The position numbers were made by a program, and so were the translations under genes. A stretch of DNA of 64,000 bases from Chrysemys picta bellii (lineage: Eukaryota > Chordata > Testudines > Emydidae): contig NC_088792.1 of NCBI RefSeq assembly GCF_011386835.1, positions 113,494,421-113,558,420 on the forward strand. The letters are read 5' to 3'. This document shows, piece by piece, positions 25,001 to 36,992 of this stretch (the stretch's first letter is position 1; each line of letters begins with the position of its first letter). Below the pieces are notes generated by a model that made no database searches, was not told where the DNA came from, and saw only the letters and a program-made list of their open reading frames with translations.

Positions 25001-25309
25001 TACAGCAGGAAATACACCAAGAAAAAGCTCTTTCCACAGAACACTAATTATGAAAGAAAACTTCTCCCTGGCACCACTTCTGCATCTGCAGGTAACAGTT
25101 TAAATGACTAGGTCATAAAAATTGTATGTAAAATAGTCATTTACATGTTAATACTGCTGTCTTTTGAACAACTTTTAAACCAGGAACACCAACTCCACAG
25201 GAAAAAGTGTGGTAATTTGTGAGTCGGAGAATGTTTTAAAAATTGTTTCTAGTTTCCTCTTGGTTCATGCTTTTAGAACAAATTCAAATATTTTCTTACT
25301 GAGTGATCA

Positions 25310-25474
<165 letters not shown>

Positions 25475-25599
25475 TTATCACAATACTATTTTTATTTCTG
25501 TTGCTCAACATCCAGTTTCACTGAAGTACAATTTCAATGAAGTGGATAAATATTCACTTTAATAGTTACATATATTATGTAGACCCAGTATGATCATCT

Positions 25600-26840
25600 T
25601 GTGCTGTTTCACTCCATATTCTTTATGAAAATATGCTTCGGATATGAATATGACATTATAGAGATACTTTATGCAAGATGGCTCACGTAAGATGTCATTG
25701 GAAAGGTTATGATTTACTGAATGTGATTATCCAATTTGTATGCCTGTATCATTTCTGTATCTGAAGTTAGGAGTATTAACTATGTATCTGTATTTTAAAT
25801 GGGTTACTGGGGGTGACACCCCCAACTAGCTCTTCAGGTACAACAATGGAAAAGCCAGTCAGGGCTAATGGGTCAGTTAGCAAAGACAATGGACTGTGAA
25901 AGAGCTTAGTCTTCCTGTGGACGCTCCAGACAGCTTACGAATAATGGCTGCCACAGCCCTGCAGAGACATGGGTTTGAGTCACCTGGTACTGGACTCACC
26001 CCTTGGAATGCCAGTGTTCTTCCACTGGGTGACAAAAGGTTCCTTCCACACACAAGAGTATACAAGGCAGGGGAGTGACATCATTGTGGTTCTTCTCTGC
26101 CTCCTCACCAAAAAAGAGACTGAAAAACACCTGGAAACAAGAACTGAACTCGGGGCGGGGGGGGGGGGGGGGAGGAGAGGGGAAAGGGTTGAGCCCAAGC
26201 TGGAAAGGCATCTAGCTTGTGAGTAATAATATCGGAGGTCTCAAGCTGGAGACCAGTGAAGCTGCATTTCAAGACTTTCTGTAATCTACCTGTGACAATA
26301 TTTAGGGTGAGAAATTACTATTTGTAACTAATTTCTTTAGTGAAACAAGCTTAGTATGCATGTTTTGGTTTATTTGCTTAGCAAACAGAACAAAGCAGAT
26401 TACTTTCTCTAACCACTTAAAATTCGCCTTTTGTAGTTAATAAACTTATTTCTTGTTTATAATACAACCCCATTTGTGCATAATGGGTGGGGGGTAAGAG
26501 GCTGTGCATACCTTAGTCCACATTCGAGGGAGAAGGTGGATTTCATAATATACCTTTGGGTCTGCACTCCAAGGGAGGTGAACACCTAAGTGCTGGGGCA
26601 AGTCCCTTAAGCTGAGGCTTCCCAAAGCTGATCTCAGTATTTGTGTCATTCTGCAGTTGTGTGTGGCCCTGCCTGTGTGTGTGTGTGTGTGTATGCACGC
26701 GTGCGTGTGCGCGCACTGGCAGAGGCTTGATAGTCTGGCTCAGCAAGACAGGTAAAAAGGGTGCCCTGGTTGGCAAAACAGGCGGGCTCAGTGATATCCC
26801 AGCACATCAGGTGGCACCTTAAGGGGTCCAACCCGTCACA
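25600..26840 (+). mobile_element. Solo LTR, copy 1
   Basis: 1241 bp beginning TGTG and ending TCACA, flanked by a perfect 5-bp duplication CATCT (25595-25599 and 26841-26845). It aligns over its whole length with 39289-40504. Shared blocks include TCTGTATCTGAAGTTAGGA, the signal AATAAA at 26439-26444 followed by CTTATTTCTTG, and the GGTGGCACC...GGGTCCAACCC end. It carries a G-run (26157-26172) and a TG-rich run near 26675-26712. There are no internal genes, so it is a solo LTR of an endogenous retrovirus or LTR retrotransposon, in the opposite orientation to TMEM245. Confidence 0.85.
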
Positions 26841-26918
26841 CATCTATCACTGAGAACTTCTCAAACTTTAGTCTCAAGAAAATGTACGCATTTTATGCCA
26901 TGGCTCTGGTCTAGAATA

Positions 26919-27867
26919 CTCATGGGGGAATTCTGTGCCACTGAAAAACTCATGTTCCCTGCAGAATTTTTTTTTCCTCCACATAAAATACAGTCTGCTT
27001 GAAAGATGCTGCAATTACACCTTTCACCCACTAGGGGCTGCTATGGCACCAGAACAGAGGGCAGCTGCTCCCACTTTGGAGCAGCCAGCCACAGCGAGGG
27101 GAGAGGGAGCAGAAGACACTGCATTCCTAACAGTGCCCTGCCCATATGTCCAAATAAGGAGGCCAGAATATGGGGGGTGGGGGAGACAGACATCATGGGT
27201 CACATAGGGCTGCTGTGGAGATCACAGACTAGGGATCAGAAGGGCTAGTGTGGGGGACAGACAGGGACAGCGGCTGAATGGAAGTGGGGGTGCAAGGGTG
27301 GCTGAGTGAGGGTGAAGGGCTAAATGTGGACGGGGAGAGGGGTGCAGGGTCACATGGAGACAGGGACAGATGTGCCTGACAGAGGATAGGGGTCAACTGA
27401 AGTCTGCATGGGGGAGGAGCGCCAACAATCCCTCCATCCCTTTGCCCCTAAAAAAACCTGTACCATACTTCTCCCACCCACATCTAACAACCCTCCAGGT
27501 TCACTCCCTGCCTCCTTCCCAGCAATTACTTCCCTCTCCTTCAGCTCCTCCATTACCCCGATCTGCACCCCCCACTCCCTGCCTTTGCACTGCTTCTGAG
27601 GGGTGCAGGAAATACATTTCTGTACAATAGTTTACATTATTTACTCAAAGTTACCAGTAAGAAATCTATTGCCTAAAAAACATTTAATGAATCTTTTTTG
27701 TCGTCTGTATTCTTACAGACATACTTGCTGACAGGTATTCTGAAATAAATGATTAAAATAATTGAAACTGTTTTGATTATATTGCTTTATTTTAACAAAT
27801 AAAATACGCAGAATGTTATAATATTGTGTGCAGAATTTAATTTTTTGGCACAGTATTCCCCCAGGAC
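26919..27867. mobile_element. TA-flanked non-autonomous DNA transposon (Tc1/mariner-like)
   Basis: 949 bp with TA on both sides. The terminal inverted repeats are GGGGGAATTCTGTGCCA (left) and TGGCACAGTATTCCCCC (right). The interior is GC-rich and noncoding, with no transposase. A left-end copy lies at about 40900-41225. The TA target suggests the Tc1/mariner group. The family is not identified. Confidence 0.65.
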
Positions 27868-28385
27868 TACCTAGGAAGAGATCTCTCTTCTTGTCAGCCA
27901 TATCATCTGTGAAATCCAGCTCACCAAAACTGTTCCAAGTGACAAGCAATCTGATTAACCTGAAACCTCTATGGTTAGTAATAAAGTTTAGTGACCAAGA
28001 AGAACAGTTTCAGGGGAAACTGTGTCAGAGAGTGCAATAAATCCATATTCTAAGTGTTTTTAGGAGTGCTTGAGCACTGACCATCAGCCAAATGTAAATT
28101 GGACCATGTACTGTATCCTCAATGATTAATCATTGCAGCCAACATGAGGAGCTCTCAGTTTCTAGAAACTAGGAACTATTTTGGTACAACTAGTATGCAT
28201 GAGGGATGACTTCCATCCAGTGGAATTCATAGTAGGAGAAAACAGCTTAATCTCAACTGACATCTACACTTGGATCTTAATGGAAAATGTTGAGTGGAAG
28301 AATTCTAAGCATTTGTGGTTACTAATGAGAAACTTAAGGATTGGTAAAATGGTCTCAATAAGTTACTGCACAGCAACACTTATTT

Positions 28386-28578
28386 CACTAGGAGGGTTGT
28401 GAGGCACTGGAATGGGTTACCTAGGGAGGTGGTGGAATCTCCATCCTTAAAAACCTCTAAGGCCTGGCTTGACAAAGCCCTGGCTGGGATGATTTAGTTG
28501 GTGTTGGTCCTGCTTTGAGCAGGGGATTGGACTAGATGACCTCCTGAGGTCTCTTCCAACTCTAATATTCTATGATTC
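28386..28578 (+). mobile_element. CR1 LINE 3' end
   Basis: GGCACTGGAATGGGTTACCT, GACAAAGCCCTGGCTGG, GGACTAGATGACCTCCTGAG and the terminal ATTCTATGATTCTA octamer-type tail are typical of the end of sauropsid CR1. It is severely 5'-truncated. Confidence 0.9.
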
Positions 28579-29094
28579 TAACACTGTGTGTGACTCTACA
28601 GTACACCAGTTTGACACACAGCAACAGCCTGTGTGGGCACTGCTATTGCACAGTACAAGAAGTTCTGGAGTGCAGCTTGGCATCCTTCTACTTAAAGCCA
28701 CACAGGGACTTCCATTGTGCTGTAGCTTCATCCAGACGGCACATAACTTCACAGCAAACTGATGTGCTATTGATTCAAACCCTCAGTAGAGAAGCCCTAG
28801 TCTCCCCACTGCCCATCTCCGACATGATTACAGGTGCAGTTAAAGTTGTTGACATACTTTAACAGTGCATTCCATACATTTAAGTGTGTTTCTTTTAAAT
28901 TTAATCTTAATTGTGAATTTCCTGGGTTTCCAATGCTTCTTGCATACCCCAGACTAACTACACAAGTATTGAAATGTTTTAATCTTAATTTACCAATATG
29001 TAGCTCAACCTTAACAAGATTTTGGAATTTTCTTAGGTTCTTCAAATTATTTGAACTATGAATGCTCTGCTGTGATTTTCTTTATTCTCTAGGG

Positions 29095-29458
29095 CAGTGG
29101 TTCTCAAACAGAGGTTTGAGCCCATGGGGGGCTGCAAGGAGGTTTCAGGGGGTCCACCAAGCAGGGCTAGCATTAGACTCGCTGGGGCCCAGGTCAGAAA
29201 GCTGAAGCCCCACAGCATGGAGCTGAAGCCAGAGGCCTTGAGCCCCACCACCCCCAGGGCGGAAGCCAAAACTTGAGCAATTTAGCTTCACAGCGGCCCC
29301 TGTGGCATTGGGCCCCAGGCAATTGCCCTGCTTGCTACTGCCTAACATAGACCCTGGCTTTTCTATGCAGAAAACCAGTTGTTGTGCCACAGGTGGGCCA
29401 TGGAGTTCTTATAGCATGTTGGGGGAGGCCTCAATAAGAAAAAGGTTGAGAACCCCCG
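29095..29458. mobile_element. hAT-type non-autonomous element
   Basis: The ends are CAGTGGTTCTCAAAC and GTTGAGAACCCCCG. The flanks CTCTAGGG (29087-29094) and CCCTAGAG (29459-29466) fit a degraded 8-bp duplication of the nTCTAGAn-like site preferred by hAT elements. The interior is GC-rich and noncoding. Confidence 0.7.
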
Positions 29459-29904
29459 CCCTAGAGCACCCTGCTGAAGAGCAACAGGACATGATGGGAG
29501 TGCAGAACGAGTTCTTTACTCCCTGGGACCTACTGCATACTTCCCAGGGACAATCAATTTGAGGGCAAGGATTCTGTGTTTTCTGGGATTCCCTCCATGT
29601 GGATCAGGATGCATTAAGATGAGTGGAAAAGGGAAGTGTTTTCTTTATTTCTCAAGATTCTTTTTCTTTTCTTCAGGTTCTCTTCCCCATCACAACTCAG
29701 GGAATTCCTCTCTCCTTTCCACATTTCCTCTGCAAGCTTAAGTTCTCATCTTCAGTGTCCTACCTTTATCTTTGATCTTGGAAGATTTTTAGTCCTTTGG
29801 AATCAGAGCACAGATACTAACATGTATGACACTGCCCAGTGTAATGAAACTGGTTTGTTCAGCCTGATCTCATCCCACACTCTCTGGCCCCAGTATAAGA
29901 TTAA

Positions 29905-30198
29905 GGGCATGTCTACACTTATCTCCGGAGCGATCGATCCAGTGGGGGGTCAATTTATCGCATCTAGTGAAGATGCGATAAATCAACTGCCAAGCACTCT
30001 TCCGTCGACTCCGGTACTCCACCGGAGCGAGAAGCATAGGCGGAGTCGACGGAGGAGCATCAGCAGTTGACCTACCGCAGTGAAGACACCGTGGTAAGTA
30101 GATCTAAGTACGTTGACTTCAGCTACATTATTCACGTAGCTGAAGCTGCACAACTTAGATCGCTTTCCCCACCACCACCACCTAGTGTAGACCAGGCC
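29905..30198. mobile_element. PIF/Harbinger-type MITE (Chompy-like), copy 2
   Basis: 294 bp. The terminal inverted repeats are GGGCATGTCTACACT and AGTGTAGACCAGGCC, with a perfect TAA duplication at 29902-29904 and 30199-30201. It has the same internal hairpin pattern as copy 1 (CATCTAGTGAAGATG region, TTCAGCTACATTATTCACGT), and the same family is evident. Confidence 0.8.
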
Positions 30199-30759
30199 TA
30201 AGACTCCTAAATAATATTTCCCTAGAAAGTCTCCTAGGATTTAAATCTACCCACTGACAAAATGCCTTTGGCCCATGACTGGAGCTCCGAAAATGAACAT
30301 TTGTGCTGGGAAAACATTAAACTGGAGTATATGAATTAGTAAGAAATAAACATCTTTAATCCTGTATTGCCCCGGTTCTGAGAAAGTATTCTCTTCATAT
30401 CTTTGTATAAGCAACCCAGTCTGCAAGCATATTGGTCACACTAATGAGAAGCTAGAAGTGGAACAGAAATTGCAGTTTAGAATAACAGTCTGGATTCTAT
30501 AGAGTCACTACAGAAACCTAACATTAGTATACCGCAAAATATTTTATTAGATAGAACCAATCAGACTTCAGTTTTAGGAAGCATAATCCATGATATTTTT
30601 AATTAGCAAAAACTCCTACTTTCGCTATAATAGAGAGTACACATACACAAGTCATATGATATTAAAATAAACTCATGAGTAACCCAAGCAATTTTAAGAT
30701 TTCAAGTCCTCCATTTTCCATAAGTTTACCTTGGTTGACAGCAGAAGAAAAGTGACTTA

Positions 30760-30903
<144 letters not shown>

Positions 30904-31558
30904 TCAGAATTTAATCAAAAATGTTAGTATAATGCAGCCATTCTGAAGAGGGCAGCCACAAGTGGAACCTAGCAATTATAGATAGATATCAGTGTCTAAT
31001 ATCACAGAAGTGTGAGAAATTTTTCTACATCTAAAAAAATATTTAGACATTTTATGCATTTCTTTCCATTCTTATGGGACATTTACATTTCTCAATACTC
31101 GTTCTAATACCTATTAGTCAGTGTTCTTTTTATTCAATTAGTATTACATTATTGGATATATAATTTTAAAGTTATTATTTAAAATAACTTACATTTCAGA
31201 ATAACTAAAGAAACAACTTCCTTTTAGTAGAACTTCTATATAGAATGAGACCAAGGAGTTTTCTTGCTTGCTCTTTTTGGGGGGGGGGGGGGGGAGGGGA
31301 ATTTGAAGACCAATATTTGTTTGGCTGAAAACTAACCCATAAAGCCACTACATGAGATCTTAAACCACAAAATAGTGTACGTATGGGCAAATTTGTGCAA
31401 CAGTGCAAAAGAGATGCTGCCTCAGTAAGACATGAAGGAGTGAGCTATGAGCTCTTTTAAGGATATTAGCTTATTATTAATGTATTAATTAGCTACTGTA
31501 ATGGCTAGTGAGCCCATACAGTTATGCTATTAGAAAGGCAGAAATAGAACACAATCTT

Positions 31559-31561
<3 letters not shown>

Positions 31562-31599
<38 letters not shown>
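31562..31599. repeat. (A)38 run
   Basis: Uninterrupted 38-base A tract in intron 2. No recognisable retrotransposon body precedes it, so its origin is unclear. Confidence 0.95.
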
Positions 31600-31600
<1 letters not shown>

Positions 31601-31731
31601 ACTAAACATCCTTGATATTATCAATATGCTCGGACTGGCTGTAGGAGGAAGAGTTTATTTTCATGTTAATTCTGCCTTTTAGATCTTTAATCTTTGTTAC
31701 TGAGATTCTCTCTCTCAAAAAAAAGTTACAG

Positions 31732-32085
31732 ATGAGGGACCAAATTCTCTCCTGTGGCCAGCTCCGTCAAGGAGCTGGTTCTGATCCTTGATTCTAAGGG
31801 CCAATCAGCACCTGGCCCCCGCCAGCATTTAGAGCAGCCGCTCTAACTTACACCAGTGAAAAAAACGCAGGCAGTGCTACAGAGTTCCTCCATATCCCCA
31901 CACTGTTCACTACTCCAGGGGGATGGTAGCACAAAAGCTACCTCCTGCAAACTTTACACCAGCGATGAGTTCTCCTGCACCAAGAGAAATTCTCTGCTGG
32001 CTATTTGCAGTAAGAATCTGGATCCTTTGTGCCACCTGAGGAGGGCAAAGGGGCTGGATCTCAGTTGAGAATTTAGCCCAAGGTT
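31732..32085. repeat. Possible old MITE
   Basis: The short ends GGGACCAAATTCTC and GAGAATTTAGCCCAAG are roughly inverted, with about 350 bp of noncoding, moderately GC-rich sequence between them. The resemblance is limited. Confidence 0.35.
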
Positions 32086-32139
32086 GTTCTTTGTTAAGCT
32101 TCCGAACTACATTTTATACATAAACACAATGATGTGTTA

Positions 32140-32331
<192 letters not shown>

Positions 32332-32389
32332 TTAATCAACAGTTTGGGTTTTTTATATGAACTCCTGCACCTTCGAGAGTTGTCTAACC

Positions 32390-33145
32390 CAGAGGTTCTC
32401 AAACTGTGGTCCATGGACCACCAATGGTCCGCGAGCTCCATTCAGGTGGGCTGCGGATAGTTCCCTCTAAGTTGCAAGCCTGGGTGGCCGCACACAAGAG
32501 AATGAAGGGCCATCCACCTAATTAGTGGAGCTACGCAGGCATGACTCCACTAATTAGGTGCCTGGACCCTGGAGAAGATGCACATGTAAAGTGAGGTGGT
32601 GGCCTTGGGGGGAAATAGGGGGTAGGTGGGAAGGGACTGTGGGGTGAGAAGAGGGGGTGGGGAGGGATTTGGGATGTGCAGGGCTGCAGCAGGCAGAGAA
32701 AGAGGTGACTTTCCCCAGCTCCAGGGCTGCAGCTGCCGGGGAGAGATGACACTCTTTTCCAGCCTGAACTCTGTGGCAGGGGAGAGACCCCCCCTCCCCC
32801 CTTTCCAGCCCCAGCTCGGGGGCTGCTGTGGTGGAGGAGAGAGGGAGAGACTCCCCCTCCTTCCCAGCCCCAACTTGGGGGCTGCCGTGGCAGGGGAGAG
32901 AGGGCACATCCATTGCATTAGAAAGGTAAGACTACTGATCTTAAAGTATGAATTGTGTGCTTTTATTTGTAGAACAAAAAAAAGTTTATTATTAAGGTTT
33001 TTTTTACTATAGCACTTTTATCCAAACCACTTTACAATAGTTAGCTAATGGTACAAACAACATTTGGAAAGATCATTAACTGGTTCTCCGAAACCCTCAG
33101 CAATTTTCAAGTGGTCAGCGGAAAAAAAAAGTTTGAGAACCACTG
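32390..33145. mobile_element. hAT-type non-autonomous element with internal minisatellite
   Basis: The ends are CAGAGGTTCTCAAACT and AGTTTGAGAACCACTG (inverted). Characteristic inner sequence is TGGTCCATGGACCACCA. Flanks GTCTAACC and GTTTACAG are at most a degraded 8-bp duplication. The interior contains a GC-rich tandem repeat (32695-32900). Confidence 0.65.
32695..32900. repeat. GC-rich minisatellite, about 60-bp unit
   Basis: Three to four degenerate units are built on CCAGCCCCAGCTCGGGGGCT followed by GTGGCAGGGGAGAGA. Open frames over it on several strands are tandem-repeat artefacts. Confidence 0.65.
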
Positions 33146-33659
33146 GTTTACAGTGTTAAGCCACACTTGGGAAAAAAAAGTGGATCAATCTTTAAATCAG
33201 AATATTTGCAACTATTAAATTTCTTCTTTCTATACCAACAAATATTAGGTTGCCCACTATATACCTATTTCAAGTTTTTCTAAAGTTTAGGTCTAAACTC
33301 TGATATGGTTTAAATTTGTTTTATTTTTTAGGGGAAGCTCTCTAGTTCTAAATATCTATTCCCATCATTCTTAATATTCTCCACTCCCTTTGCCAAAATA
33401 ATCAGAAGTCGCTACCACCTGTGTAGCAAGACAAAAATGTGATCCTCTGTTAACTAAGATTTGCATATTTTCCTGGTAAAATCATCTTTAATGTTGATGC
33501 ATAGTTAAAGAGTTAGTAGCCCCATCCATTTCTGCTTTATGCACACAATGAAGTTTCTTACAGAAATGGAAATGGTGAAAATTGACAGGGAAAGTAAAAA
33601 GTTAGGTTTTATTACCAAAATTCAAACTTAAATGTAAGCCTTTAATAGAGAATGGTTCA

Positions 33660-34077
33660 TGGATTTGACTATTAGCAGTAAATATGCCCAATGGCCTGTG
33701 ATGGGATGTTAGATGGGGTGGGATCTGAGTTACTACAGAGAATTCTTTCCTGGGTGTCTGGCTGGTGAGTCTTGCCCACATGCTCAGGGTTTAAGCTGAT
33801 TGCCATATTTGGGGTCGAGAAGGAATTTTCCTCCAGGGCAGACTGGCAGAGGCCCAGGGGGGTTTTCGCCTTCCTCTGCAGCATGGGGAACGGGTCACTT
33901 GCTGGAGGATTCTCTGCATCTTGACGTCTTTAAATCATGATTTGAGGACTTCAATAGCTCAGACATAGGTTAGGGGTTTATTACAGGGGTGGGTGGGTGA
34001 GATTCTGTGGCCTGCGTTGTGCAGGTCAGACTAGACAATCATAATGGTCCCTTCTGATCTTAAAGTCTATGAGTCAA
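33660..34077 (+). mobile_element. CR1-like LINE 3' end
   Basis: GAAGGAATTTTCCTCCAGGG, GGCCCAGGGGGGTTTTCGCC, TTCTGTGGCCTGCGTTGTGC and GGTCAGACTAGACAATCATA, ending in CTTAAAGTCTATGAGTC, are the known 3' end of a turtle/crocodilian CR1 subfamily. No coding part remains. Confidence 0.8.
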
Positions 34078-34495
34078 TGTACCACTTTGTTACCCATTTA
34101 AAATGCAATAGGAATGCACTGAGCAAATGAGCCTTTTTTGCAAGCTCTTTCAATCCTATTGTACTAACAGGTTGTAGTAGGCCAGAACTATCACATGGGC
34201 TTCTTTTTGTCTGCTTAATTTTGTCTCTTGCAGCTCTATTTCTCGGATAACTGAAACAGAAAATAACTAAAACTTTTAAGCTCTAAACTGAACCACTGGA
34301 CAGGAGGAAAGAAGATATGAGCGGGAGCAAGCAAGGGAGATTAAAAGCCACCTGGATCAGAAAAGGAAGAAATCTGAGAAGAAGGGGAAAAAAAGTCACT
34401 GGAGAGGAAGGGAAGAAATAGAAAAAATACAGAAACACAAAACGGAAAAAAAAAAACACTTCAAATGTATATGTTAAGAGCAGATTTGACCTCAG

Positions 34496-34640
34496 GCCCA
34501 GATTCCGGAAAAGCATCCCTATTTATGAAAGCACTTAAACATGTGCTTAACTTTAATAGTGTTTTTAAATTCCACTGAAAACATGAGGATTTAAGCATTT
34601 GCTTAAAAGCTTCATATTTAATCAGGGTCTCAAAGGACAA
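34496..34640. repeat. Old palindromic repeat fragment
   Basis: GCCCAGATTCCGGAAAAGCA, then AAACATGTGCTTAACTTTAA and TTTAAGCATTTGCTTAAAAG, resemble a widespread old amniote repeat built around CTTAAGCATGTGCTTAA. A second fragment is at about 42893-42957 (TACATGCTTAAGTGTTTGCA). Confidence 0.4.
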
Positions 34641-34734
34641 GATGGACAGCATGTTGTGAGCAAAGCAGGGGTCAAGTCACTGAGGAGGGAATATAATAAA
34701 AGCTCAGCTGTCTATTCGTTACCATTATCTAATA

Positions 34735-35153
34735 CAGTGTTTCCCAAATGGATTGCAGGCCTGGCCTGGAGCAGAGGCCTGAGGGGGATGGAGACCGAGC
34801 CTGCCTTGCATTCTTCCCACAGCTTTGGATCCTGACCCATGGGGCTGGGGCCGGGGCCAGCTTCCTGCTCCGGGTGTTGTGGTCTGGTGCACGAGATCAC
34901 AGGGCCATTCAAGTTTAGCAAAATCACAATGCCTTGAATGGGGAGCCAGACCCATCCTCACAGGACAGGAGATATGGTAACACGGTCAGGGTGGGTGGGC
35001 TCATTCTCTGACAACCCCTTCCCCTCTCCCCCCTGCACTGGGTGGGATTAGGATTGTGGTGGTGGGTGGACGGTGCTGCTTCAGGTGGTCAGTGGGTCGC
35101 ACAGAAAGAAAAACCATGGTTGGTCATCCTTCTAAAAAGTTTGGGAGCTACTG
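34735..35153. mobile_element. hAT-type non-autonomous element
   Basis: The ends are CAGTGTTTCCCAAA and TTTGGGAGCTACTG. Flanks ATCTAATA (34727-34734) and ATCTAACT (35154-35161) are an 8-bp duplication with 6 of 8 matching. The interior is GC-rich and noncoding. Confidence 0.7.
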
Positions 35154-35208
35154 ATCTAACTCCGAACAAAGCAGGGTCCTGAGGAAACAAAATGATTGTT
35201 TAAATACG

Positions 35209-35323
35209 CAAAAAGAACAGGAGTGCTTGTGGCACCTTAGAAACTAACAAATTTATTTGAGCATAAGCTTTCGTGGGCTACAGCCCGCTTCATCAGATGC
35301 ATAGAATGGAACATAGTCAGGAG

Positions 35324-35405
<82 letters not shown>

Positions 35406-35471
35406 AACATGAAAAGGTGGGGAGTTCCCCTACCAACTCTAAGAGGCTAATTCCTCCCACCTTTTCATGTT

Positions 35472-35549
<78 letters not shown>

Positions 35550-35660
35550 TTATATTTCCTCACTATACGTTCCAATGAAGTGGACTGTAGCCCACGAAAG
35601 CTTATGCTCAAATAAATTTGTTAGTCTCTAAGGTGCCACAAGTACTCCTGTTCTTTTTGC
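35209..35660. repeat. Large foldback with complementary microsatellite arms
   Basis: The left arm runs AAAAGAACAGGAGTGC, GTGGCACCTTAGAAACTAAC, GCATAAGCTTTCGTGGGCTA, a TA run, (CA)n at 35334-35402, then GAACATGAAAAGGTGGG. The right arm mirrors it in reverse complement: CCCACCTTTTCATGTTC, (GT)n 35475-35505, (TC)n, (TA)n 35519-35545, TAGCCCACGAAAGCTTATGC, GTTAGTCTCTAAGGTGCCAC and CTCCTGTTCTTTTTG. The loop is only about 30 bp. The source is a very common sauropsid interspersed repeat present twice head-to-head. Confidence 0.85.
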
Positions 35661-35712
35661 AGATACAGACTAACACGGCTGCTACTCTGAAACCTGTTTA
35701 AATACAGTGGTT

Positions 35713-35776
35713 GAAATCCTAGCTCTACTGAAGTCAATAGCAAAACTCCCATTAACTTCTGATGGACCAGGATTTA
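35713..35776. repeat. Short palindromic repeat (old MITE fragment)
   Basis: GAAATCCTAGCTCTACTGAA, then CAAAACTCCCATTAACTTCT and GGACCAGGATTT, form an imperfect inverted repeat about 64 bp long. It resembles an old amniote MITE with GAAATCCTGG ends. Confidence 0.45.
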
Positions 35777-35782
35777 GAAATA

Positions 35783-35971
35783 CACCTCTACCTCGATATA
35801 ACGCCACCCAATATAACACGAATTTGGATATAACACGGTAAAGCAGTGCTCCAGGGGGGCGGGCCTGCGCACTCCGGTGGATCAAAGCAAGTTCAATATA
35901 AACGCGGTTTCACCTATAACGCGGTAAGATTTTTTGTCTCCTGAGGACAGTGTTATATCGAGGTACAGGTA
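35783..35971. mobile_element. Mariner-type MITE
   Basis: 189 bp between TA dinucleotides. The inverted ends are CACCTCTACCTCGATATAAC and GTTATATCGAGGTACAGGTA. Internal ATATAACACG and ATAACGCGGT motifs repeat. The TA target and the CCTCGATATAACG end fit a mariner/pogo-derived MITE. Confidence 0.75.
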
Positions 35972-36642
35972 TACATTTCTTTACCAATGTTAATACATAT
36001 CAGATTATTAAAACTAAAAAAACTATTTGGCATTTCACAATTTTTGCTTTTTTTGTAGTTTACTCAGATCTGACAACAAAAAAATTAGCCATTCAATTTC
36101 TTTGTAATCAGCTTCGCTTTTTCATTCTCATGATTAATGAATGTTTGAGTCCAAGACCCATTTTTAATTAGAAAATAATCATAGAAATTTCTGTTAATGT
36201 TAAGTTTCCTATATTTAAACAGAACAACCACCACAAACACACACACACACCCTTAAAATTTGGGCATAAGCTACCTGAAAGTGTAACATCTGTAGGGCCA
36301 AACTGATTATCTTTATTAATGTTAAATATTACCTAACACTACAGGCAGCCCCAATGAAGTTCAGTGGAGTGGCTTGTGAAGTAAGGTACTGCTCACCATG
36401 AGTAAAGGTATCAATCTAGCCCTTGACTTTAACCACATATCAGATGCTGACTAGTACAGTATCTAGTCAATTTTGCTCTTCAGCTTGTAAAACTGATGAG
36501 AGATCTTCAGATTTTTAGTATTCATTTAAAAAAAAAATCCACCTATTAATTAGAGGAGAGTGTTTCAAATACAGGTCTAACTTTTCATTAAAATATTTCT
36601 TGCCCTTGTTTTGTCAGCAGCAAATTGTTAGCAAGGTATAAG

Positions 36643-36992
36643 TAAGGCTGCGAGTCTGTCACAGAGGTCACTGATTCCATGACTTCTGCAGCAACTGGTG
36701 CTGGCCTCTACCCCCACCACCTAGGAGCTGCAGAGACACGGAGCCAGGTAGGGAGCCCTGCCAACCCTCCCTCTCCCAGCAAGGGTCCCAGCCAGGTCAC
36801 CTGCCCCAGCACCTGCAGCACCCCTGTACACTCCCCCTGCCCCCGAGCACCCACACACCCCAAGTTTTAGTCATAGTGGGTATTTTTAGTAAAAGTCATG
36901 GACAGGTCACGGCCGGTGAATTTTTGTTTATGGCCCGTGATCTATCCATGACTTTTACTAAAAATACCCACTGTGAGTAAAACGTAGCCTTA
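36643..36992. mobile_element. Inverted-repeat DNA element
   Basis: The ends are TAAGGCTGCGAGTCTGTCAC and GTGAGTAAAACGTAGCCTTA. An inner hairpin lies at 36880-36980 (GGGTATTTTTAGTAAAAGTC facing GACTTTTACTAAAAATACCC). The middle is GC-rich and noncoding. The target duplication is uncertain. Confidence 0.55.

Noticed and set aside
32550..33012. Three overlapping open frames of about 120 codons
   Set aside because: They are produced by the GC-rich minisatellite inside the hAT element 32390-33145.
35273..35578. 101-codon open frame rich in His/Thr and Tyr/Ile
   Set aside because: It is a translation of the (CA)n, (GT)n and (TA)n runs of the foldback.
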